Source of the DNA: an uncultured Flavihumibacter sp.
GTDB taxonomy: Bacteria; Bacteroidota; Bacteroidia; Chitinophagales; Chitinophagaceae
Length of the DNA stretch: 14,297 bases
Assembly: GCA_946481605.1 (NCBI GenBank)
Contig: CAMLPA010000036.1
Location: 1 to 14,297, forward strand
Reading direction: 5' to 3'
The notes under the pieces were generated by a model that had not been told where the DNA came from, searched no databases, and saw only the letters and a list, made by a program, of their open reading frames with translations. Positions 8,754 to 14,297 of this stretch are shown here, piece after piece (the first letter of the stretch is position 1; every line of letters begins with the position of its first letter). The translations under genes and the position numbers were made by a program.

Positions 8754-9097
8754 GTAATTGTTTGTTGTGATTGATGAATGGGAAGTACAGCACATAGCAA
8801 ACCCGATATGCGGGGAAGCCACGCATGCACAACCTTGATCCGAATAATATTACCGCTGCTTTAAGAACCGGAGGCAGAACGGTGCCGGAGTGAAAATTTC
8901 TGGAATAATGGTAAAAAGGATGGTTTGTCCCTGCATGGGGGAGCCTGGGGAAAAGCCCGGAACTTTCTCATTTTATATGGCAATTTTGGTTTCGTTACTT
9001 GGGTGCTTGTGCAATATTAACAGCAACTGCACCTATTTTAACCCTCATTTTCTCCCAATTGGGGGTACAATTTCGTATTGTACCCCTTCCGAAAACA
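8754..9097. other. 344-bp non-coding gap between the regulator gene and susC
   Basis: No convincing gene is present; the short open frames here lack a recognisable domain and run into the regulator coding sequence. The gap must hold the susC promoter and probably the binding site of the hybrid regulator's AraC domain. No perfect TAnnTTTG element was found on the minus strand. The nearest match is TAATATTG at 9012-9019, with no good TTG about 20 bp further upstream. If used, it would give a leader of about 250 nt. The only strong structure is the stem-loop at 9062-9086, described separately, with the palindrome CCCAATTGGG (9054-9063) touching it. Confidence 0.6.
9062..9086. repeat. Perfect 10-bp inverted repeat after the regulator stop codon
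   Basis: On the plus strand the arms GGGGTACAAT and ATTGTACCCC are perfectly complementary around a five-base TTCGT spacer. The repeat begins 11 bp past the regulator stop codon. As RNA it would form a stable hairpin, but neither strand has a T-run after it, so it is not a textbook intrinsic terminator. It may end or stabilise the regulator transcript, or be a protein-binding operator upstream of susC. Confidence 0.65.
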
Positions 9098-12000
9098 TTA
9101 TTTGCGCTTGTGTGTGGTATCTGTAAGGTGGTAGGACCGGCCAAAGGCTTTCCTGTACTTGCGGATGTACTCCGATGGCGTAACCCCAAACTGCCTGGTG
9201 AACTGCTCCCTGAAATATTTGATGCTGCTGATGCCCACCTGGAAAGCCGCTTCGTTTACATTTGAAGGGGTATGAATCAGTATTTCAGCGGCTTTTCTCA
9301 ACCGGATGAAACGGATGAACGCGTTCACCGACTGACCGGAAATAGATTTCACTTTTTTGTACAGGGCGGAATGGCTCATGCCCAGTTCCGAAGCGAAAAG
9401 TTTTACGTTGAATTGTTCGTCGTCGATATGCTTTTCAACGATGGCCATACATTTTTCGAGGAACTCCTTGTATTCAGCGGGTATTTTCAGCGGATTATCC
9501 TGGAGGGTGACTTCGTTGTAGAAATAGTGCTGGAGATTGGACCTGTTCTTCAACAAAGATTGTACCCTTGCCAGCAGCAACTCTTTATCGAAAGGTTTGG
9601 TCAGGTAATCATCGGCACCGGTTTCCACGGCTTTCAGCTTCATCTCCTGGGAGGCGCTGCCGGTGAGCAGGATCACGGGGATAAAATTGAGTGCGGGATC
9701 TTTTTTCAATATTCCGCAAAGTTCCACACCATTCATGCCCGGCATGTTCACATCGCAGAGTACCATATCGGGAAGATGCCGCCTTGCCAGCTTAAGCCCT
9801 TCTTCCGCGTTTTCGGCCGTGTACACGGTAAAGCCCGTGAACATTCCTGCAATGTACTGCCTCATCTGCGGGTCGTCATCCACCACAAGCAGTCCGGGTT
9901 CTTCCCCGATAATGGCTTCCTGTTTCGCTTCCACCCTGGCATCTTCCGCAATACACAGTTCGTCTTCCACCAGTTCGTTGAGCAAACCGTTGCCCACAGC
10001 CGGTTTTTCTTCCACTACAGCATCCTGTAAATGTGCGCTTCCTTTGCGGAAAGTTATGGTGAATTCGGTTCCTGCTCCTTCCCTGCTTTCATATTCTATG
10101 GTAGCTTTCAGTTCGTCTACAAATTGCTTCACAAGGTAAAGCCCGATGCCAAAGCCGGGTTTAGCCACGCCCGGTTGCTCCACCTGGTAAAAGCGTTCAA
10201 ACAATTTGTTGCCGACATGGGCAGGAATTCCGGATCCCGTATCCGTTACCTTCAAAATCACCTGCTCATTTTCTGCCGACAGATCAACGGTAATCTTTCC
10301 ACCGGCAGGCGTATATTTCATTGCATTGGACAACATATTGTACAAGATGATCTCCAGTTTCCCCCTGTCGCCAAACAAAGTAATATCCGATTCTGCACTG
10401 TTAAAAACCAGTTCAATCTGCTGGAGCCTGGCCTGCTGGGTAAAGGCCTGGTAAACTTCTTCGCACAATTCACGGAAATTCAACTCACTTACTTTGAGGT
10501 GTTCTTCGCCACCATCCGATTTGCGGAAAAGCAGCAATTGATCCACCAGGCTCAGCAAGCGGCGCGCGTTCCTGTACACAATCTGCAATTCATCGGCAGG
10601 CGCTTCTTCTTCAGCGCGCTTCCTGCGGATCATATCTTTCAGCGGGTTGATGATTAAGGTGAGTGGGGTACGGAATTCATGCGAAATATTGGTCAGGAAA
10701 GCCATGCGTCTTTCGTTGAGCTCTTTTTCCTGGTTGCTTTTCACTTTTTCCATTTCATGCTCGGCACGTTCCTTATCTGCGTTCAGTTTCACGAGACGCA
10801 TTTCGTAAGCCAGTTCCTGCTGCCTTGCCCTGTAGCGGAGCAATACATAAAAACCGGTGGCTGCAAGTAGAAGATATAGCGCATAAGCCCACCAGGTGCG
10901 GTACCAGGGTGGTAATACGGTAATGGGTAACCGAATTTGTCCCGGATTCCAAACGCCGTCAGCATTCGTGGACCTGATGTGCAGCACATAATTACCTTCC
11001 CGCAGTCTTGGATAGCTTACCTGCCGCTGTTTGCCTGCCTCGTGCCAGTTTTTATCCCAGCCTTCGAGGAAATAGGAATAGCTTACTTTTTCCGGCGCGG
11101 AAAATTCCAATGCCGCAAAACTTACCGTTACCGACGCGTCATCGTAAGGCACTTCCAGCGCAACCGGCTCATTCTCTTCCTTCTTCACATACCTGTTCCC
11201 ATCGCGGAGCGGAAGGTTATTGATGCTCAAAGCCGTGAGCGACAAGGGTGGCATGTACGACCGGGGCACGATGGATGACGGAAAGAAAATATTCGCGCCG
11301 CCAATGCCCCCCACCAGCAATTCCCCTGATTTTAACCGGAGTGCCGCATTGTGCAGGAACTGGTTGCTTTGCAGCCCATCTGAAGCAAAAAAGCGGGTGA
11401 AAGTATTCGTTGCAGGATCGAATTTGGTGAGTCCATTGAAAGTAGTGAGCCACAACATCCCCTTTTCATCTTCCAGTATCCTCAGAATGGCATTGTTACT
11501 CAAACCATCCTCGTCGCTCCAACGCTTCAGCACTTTGCCTGTTTTCCTGTCGTACTGCAGCAATCCTGCGCCTTCCGTACCGATCCAGAAACGGCCTTTT
11601 TTATCTTCATGCAATGCCCTTACGGGTTTGCCGATGTCAACATATTGGTGCTGGTGGTTTTTCTTATCAATCCGCACCAGGTAATAACAATCGCCGGCCC
11701 ACAGGGTACCGGCCCTGTCTTCGTACAGGGAGAAAAGATCATTTAATTGCTGGTCGAAGGGCTGAAAACTATTTTTCTCCGGGTAATACCTGTACAGTTT
11801 TCCAGCACTGAAGGTGGATACCCACAATACATGGTCGCGGTCTTCCAGGAATTGCCAGGCATTGGGATTTAAAATGTTTTCCCCGCTGTTGAAGCAGGTA
11901 TAATGCTCAAATGTGCCGCTGTTTTTTTTGAAGCGGTTCACGCCACCGCCGAAAGTAGCCACCCATATTTCACCACGACTGTCTTCATAAATATTGGTCA

Positions 12001-13228
12001 CCTGGTTGTTGCTGAGGGAAGAAGCGTCTCCCGGACGGTGCCTGTAGTGGACTACAGCATTCGATTGCCGGTTCCATTTGGTGATGCCGCCCCCTTCCGA
12101 TCCGATCCAGATATTCCCTTCCGAGTCTTCACAGAACGAAGATGTGAAATTGTTTGCAGGCACTTCCTTGCTGCCCGTGGGTTTGAGGTCTACGGAACGA
12201 AACCTTGCCTTGAAAGGATCCATTACGTTCAGGCCGCCTTTCAGACTTCCCATCCATATTCTCCCTTCCCTGTCTTCGTAAACGCTGAATACGGATTCAC
12301 TATTGAGCATGTATTTGCCTTCTCCGTATTTCAACTCATCCCTACCCTGGCCATCGCCCCTGAAAACCGTTACACCGCCACCTTCAGAAGGTATCCACAG
12401 GTTTTTGCGGCCATCAAAAGCAATACTAGTGATCATCCCGGTAATGCCGTTGCTCCTGTTGTCGCGGAAAAGTTTTTTTGAAGCGGGATCAAAACGGAAA
12501 ACACCATGATCCGACGCAAGCCATAGTTCTCCCTGCGCATCCACCGCCATGCTTCTCACGAGGGGAATGGGCGGGTGTTCCAGCAATAATTTCCCCTGTC
12601 TGGAATCATACCTGCACAACCCGATATCATTCAATACCCAAACGCGTTGAGCGTGGTCTACTTCTATATCGAAAGAATTATAAAAATACGTTTCAGCACC
12701 ATTTACCTTCATGGGCACCACCCTTGCAGCATCCGCACCGGCTTGCTGCACCATAAAACCCAGCCCGTTTGAGCCAATGTAAACATTCCCTGTTTTATCG
12801 GCCGCCACCATGTTCACGCTCGTGATGATGCGTTTCTTTTTGCCATCCCCCGGGTCAGTAAAACGTGCAGGCGTAAAAACATCCGTCAGCGGATCATATA
12901 TACCGATCCCCTGCCCCGTTCCGATCCATAAACGGTTTGATTTATCTTCCGCAATACTGTAAATGAAATTGTGGGAAAGTGAAAGTGAGTCTCCCGGCCT
13001 GTTCCTGAACACTTTAAAATCATAGCCATCATAGCGGTTCAGGCCATCATAAGTGCCAAACCACATATACCCGTTATGGTCCTGGAAAATACAGCGTATC
13101 GAATTGTTGGAAAGGCCCTGTTCTATGCCAAGTTTGTAAACCGGCGCCTGGGCCAGGGCTGTGTTCTGTACGCACCAAATCAACAAACACAACACCACCG
13201 AAGTGTATTTATGGCAAGTGATATTCAT
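9098..13228 (-). CDS. Hybrid two-component system sensor/regulator (propeller, kinase, receiver, AraC)
   Basis: This single-protein two-component system senses a glycan fragment in the periplasm and activates the adjacent PUL. A signal peptide or anchor (1-26) leads to about 14 two-component-propeller motifs (YMWFGT, RLWIGT, NIWIGS, RFWIGT and similar) over residues 28-690, enough for two seven-bladed propellers. A Y_Y_Y domain (about 700-773) and one membrane helix (about 779-799, WWAYALYLLLAATGFYVLL) follow. In the cytoplasm are a histidine kinase with phosphoacceptor His850 (ISHEFRTP), an ATPase domain with the N box near 964-972 (NMLSNAMKY) and the DTGSGIP and GFGIGL glycine boxes, a receiver (about 1110-1222) with phosphoacceptor Asp1159 (LCDVNMPGMNG), and an AraC-type DNA-binding domain (about 1270-1358). 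All key residues are present, so it should be active. At 1376 residues it has normal length. It is transcribed toward susC and diverges from the HipA-like kinase gene. Confidence 0.96.
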   Translation of the reverse strand: MNITCHKYTSVVLCLLIWCVQNTALAQAPVYKLGIEQGLSNNSIRCIFQDHNGYMWFGTYDGLNRYDGYDFKVFRNRPGDSLSLSHNFIYSIAEDKSNRLWIGTGQGIGIYDPLTDVFTPARFTDPGDGKKKRIITSVNMVAADKTGNVYIGSNGLGFMVQQAGADAARVVPMKVNGAETYFYNSFDIEVDHAQRVWVLNDIGLCRYDSRQGKLLLEHPPIPLVRSMAVDAQGELWLASDHGVFRFDPASKKLFRDNRSNGITGMITSIAFDGRKNLWIPSEGGGVTVFRGDGQGRDELKYGEGKYMLNSESVFSVYEDREGRIWMGSLKGGLNVMDPFKARFRSVDLKPTGSKEVPANNFTSSFCEDSEGNIWIGSEGGGITKWNRQSNAVVHYRHRPGDASSLSNNQVTNIYEDSRGEIWVATFGGGVNRFKKNSGTFEHYTCFNSGENILNPNAWQFLEDRDHVLWVSTFSAGKLYRYYPEKNSFQPFDQQLNDLFSLYEDRAGTLWAGDCYYLVRIDKKNHQHQYVDIGKPVRALHEDKKGRFWIGTEGAGLLQYDRKTGKVLKRWSDEDGLSNNAILRILEDEKGMLWLTTFNGLTKFDPATNTFTRFFASDGLQSNQFLHNAALRLKSGELLVGGIGGANIFFPSSIVPRSYMPPLSLTALSINNLPLRDGNRYVKKEENEPVALEVPYDDASVTVSFAALEFSAPEKVSYSYFLEGWDKNWHEAGKQRQVSYPRLREGNYVLHIRSTNADGVWNPGQIRLPITVLPPWYRTWWAYALYLLLAATGFYVLLRYRARQQELAYEMRLVKLNADKERAEHEMEKVKSNQEKELNERRMAFLTNISHEFRTPLTLIINPLKDMIRRKRAEEEAPADELQIVYRNARRLLSLVDQLLLFRKSDGGEEHLKVSELNFRELCEEVYQAFTQQARLQQIELVFNSAESDITLFGDRGKLEIILYNMLSNAMKYTPAGGKITVDLSAENEQVILKVTDTGSGIPAHVGNKLFERFYQVEQPGVAKPGFGIGLYLVKQFVDELKATIEYESREGAGTEFTITFRKGSAHLQDAVVEEKPAVGNGLLNELVEDELCIAEDARVEAKQEAIIGEEPGLLVVDDDPQMRQYIAGMFTGFTVYTAENAEEGLKLARRHLPDMVLCDVNMPGMNGVELCGILKKDPALNFIPVILLTGSASQEMKLKAVETGADDYLTKPFDKELLLARVQSLLKNRSNLQHYFYNEVTLQDNPLKIPAEYKEFLEKCMAIVEKHIDDEQFNVKLFASELGMSHSALYKKVKSISGQSVNAFIRFIRLRKAAEILIHTPSNVNEAAFQVGISSIKYFREQFTRQFGVTPSEYIRKYRKAFGRSYHLTDTTHKRK

Positions 13229-13268
13229 ATTAGCAATCCAGTTTTGGCTCCCGATTCAATCGTTAAAA

Positions 13269-13276
13269 CAAACTTA
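13269..13276 (-). promoter_or_regulatory. Bacteroidota -7 promoter element for the hybrid regulator
   Basis: The minus strand reads TAAGTTTG, a perfect match to the Bacteroidota -7 consensus TAnnTTTG, 40 bp before the regulator start codon. Transcription would begin near 13262 and give a leader of about 34 nt. The expected -33 TTG is not clear in the AT-rich DNA upstream, so the call rests on the -7 match and its position. Confidence 0.5.
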
Positions 13277-13352
13277 TTTAAAATAATTGTCTTTTTTACA
13301 TTTATTTTAACACATCCCTTAAAATTCACCTAAAACCTTCATTCTCCACCGA

Positions 13353-13386
13353 TTGCGGTATTCCTGCCTAAAGTTCCTTTTCTTTG
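13353..13386 (+). promoter_or_regulatory. Possible promoter for the HipA-like kinase gene
   Basis: TTG at 13353-13355 and TTTCTTTG at 13379-13386 resemble the -33 and -7 elements; the latter is one base off TAnnTTTG. They are 23 bp apart, slightly long. The -7 match ends 17 bp before the chosen ATG, so the leader would be very short. This is a weak candidate. Confidence 0.25.
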
Positions 13387-13403
13387 CAGCAGGAATACCT
13401 TTT

Positions 13404-14195
13404 ATGGCTTTATTTTCTCCACAACTCAGAACAGTGAACGTGACCCGTTACATCACCCCGTTACGGGAAGGCGGCTCTCTGCCTGCCATTACCGAAGCAG
13501 ATGATGGTTTTATGTATGTGCTGAAGTTCAGGGGTGCAGGCCAGGGTTCCCGTGCGCTGATTGCCGACCTGATAGGCGGTGAAATGGCCCGACTGCTCGG
13601 CTTCCGCGTTCCCGAAATGGTTTTCGCCCAACTGGATGAAGCTTTTGGCAGAACCGAGCCCGACGAAGAAATTCAGGACCTCCTGAAAGCGAGCGTGGGC
13701 CTGAACCTGGCGCTGCACTACCTTTCCGGCGCCATCACTTTCGACCCCAATGTAACGAAGCTGCCTTCGCGCACCGCATCCGAAATTGTATGGATGGACG
13801 CCTTTCTGATGAATGTGGACCGTACGCCCCGGAACACCAATATGCTGGTATGGAACCGGGAACTATGGCTGATAGACCATGGCGCCTCGCTGTATTTTCA
13901 CCATACCTGGACCAATTGGGAAGAACAAAGTACCAAGCCTTTTGTACAGGTGAAGGACCATGTACTGCTGCCTTATGCCGCAGAAATTGAAGCCGTGGAT
14001 GAAGACTTTAAAAAGCTGCTCACGCCGGAAAATATCCGCGCTATAACGGAACTGATCCCAGACGAATGGCTGACGCACCATGAAAGCAGTGTTGCAGCAC
14101 AAAAAAATATTTACGCCCGTTTCCTGGAGAACAGGCTGCTCCATTCCCGAAACTTTGTAAACGAAGCCCTCCATGCAAGGAAAGCACTTATATGA
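13404..14195 (+). CDS. HipA-like kinase family protein (HipA_2 type)
   Basis: This is a short protein, 263 residues from ATG 13404, of the HipA-like kinase family. It is much smaller than classical HipA (about 440 residues). Visible kinase features are a probable ATP-binding Lys41 in YVLKFRGAGQG, the catalytic-loop segment NVDRTPRNTNML with Asp139 and Asn144, and LIDHGA with metal-binding Asp158. The segment LDEAFGRTEPDEEIQDLLKA is typical of this subfamily. The ATG at 13404 has AGGA nine bases upstream and starts close to the conserved RTVNVTRYITPLREGGSLPA region. The frame also opens at a TTG at 13353, which would add 17 unconserved residues. There is no HipB-like antitoxin gene on either side within the window. 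Its 3' end overlaps the DUF3037 gene by 23 bp, so the two are probably translationally coupled. Substrate and role are unknown; a link to the PUL is not indicated. Confidence 0.88.
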   Translation: MALFSPQLRTVNVTRYITPLREGGSLPAITEADDGFMYVLKFRGAGQGSRALIADLIGGEMARLLGFRVPEMVFAQLDEAFGRTEPDEEIQDLLKASVGLNLALHYLSGAITFDPNVTKLPSRTASEIVWMDAFLMNVDRTPRNTNMLVWNRELWLIDHGASLYFHHTWTNWEEQSTKPFVQVKDHVLLPYAAEIEAVDEDFKKLLTPENIRAITELIPDEWLTHHESSVAAQKNIYARFLENRLLHSRNFVNEALHARKALI

Positions 14196-14297
14196 ATATG
14201 CCGTAGTAAGAGTGGTGCCACGCGTTGAAAGGGAGGAATTCGTAAACGTGGGGGTGATCCTCTATTGCAAAAGCCTGCGCTTCCTGGAAACGAAGTT
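14173..14297 (+). CDS. DUF3037 family protein, N-terminal part
   Basis: The first 41 codons of a gene that continues past the right edge are present. The translation begins MQGKHLYEYAVVRVVPRVER and continues with EEFVNVGVILYC, which matches the conserved start of DUF3037 proteins. It begins inside the end of the HipA-like kinase gene in another frame, an arrangement that suggests translational coupling. DUF3037 proteins are found beside HipA-like kinases in many bacteria; their biochemical role is not known to me. It might be a regulator or substrate of the kinase, but this is inference from gene order only. Confidence 0.85.
   Translation, partial: MQGKHLYEYAVVRVVPRVEREEFVNVGVILYCKSLRFLETK

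Noticed and set aside
8775..8805. TATCGGGTTTG as the susC -7 promoter element
   Set aside because: It has five bases between TA and TTTG where the consensus has two, so it does not match TAnnTTTG.
8754..8822. Longer N-terminus for SusC
   Set aside because: The added 23 residues precede a complete signal peptide and look like untranslated leader.
8890..9126. Plus-strand open frame of 78 codons in the regulator-susC gap
   Set aside because: It runs across the inverted repeat and into the regulator's 3' end, is Cys-rich without a pattern, and has no family resemblance.
9272..10657. Two long plus-strand open frames (252 and 208 codons)
   Set aside because: They are shadows opposite the kinase, receiver and AraC coding region of the regulator, and their translations resemble no known protein.
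11903..12481. Plus-strand open frame of 192 codons
   Set aside because: It is antisense to the propeller repeats of the regulator and has no domain or start signal.

Overview
The window looks like part of a Bacteroidota chromosome, most likely family Chitinophagaceae or a close relative. This is inferred from the SusC/SusD pair, the hybrid two-component regulator with an AraC output domain, three lipoproteins with acidic residues near the lipid cysteine, a TAnnTTTG-type promoter element, and little use of Shine-Dalgarno sites. No 16S rRNA or other taxonomic marker is present.

From 1 to 13228 all genes are on the minus strand and form a polysaccharide utilisation locus (PUL), transcribed right to left. 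The order is: a 1376-residue hybrid two-component sensor/regulator (9098-13228); a 344-bp non-coding gap with a perfect stem-loop just after the regulator; a SusC-like TonB-dependent transporter (5565-8753); a SusD-like glycan-binding lipoprotein (3594-5540); two further surface lipoproteins with domains of unknown function, DUF4959/DUF5126/DUF5000 (2375-3571) and DUF4998 with a DUF5013-like end (1142-2341); an intrinsic terminator (1076-1110); and the N-terminal 313 codons of a GH35 beta-galactosidase (941 to beyond the left edge). The four genes from susC to the DUF4998 gene are spaced by only 22-33 bp and should form one operon. The GH35 gene lies past a terminator and probably has its own promoter or depends on readthrough.

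The expected pathway: the sensor binds a glycan fragment in the periplasm through its two beta-propellers and activates susC transcription. SusD and the two lipoproteins capture glycan at the cell surface, SusC imports it, and the GH35 enzyme removes terminal beta-galactose in the periplasm. The substrate is therefore probably a galactose-containing glycan, but no other enzyme is visible to narrow this down.

To the right, on the plus strand and divergent from the regulator, are a HipA-like kinase gene (13404-14195) and the start of a DUF3037 gene (14173 to beyond the right edge). They overlap by 23 bp. This kinase/DUF3037 pair is the least understood unit here and is probably unrelated to the PUL. 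No tRNA, rRNA, CRISPR array, insertion sequence or attachment site was recognised.
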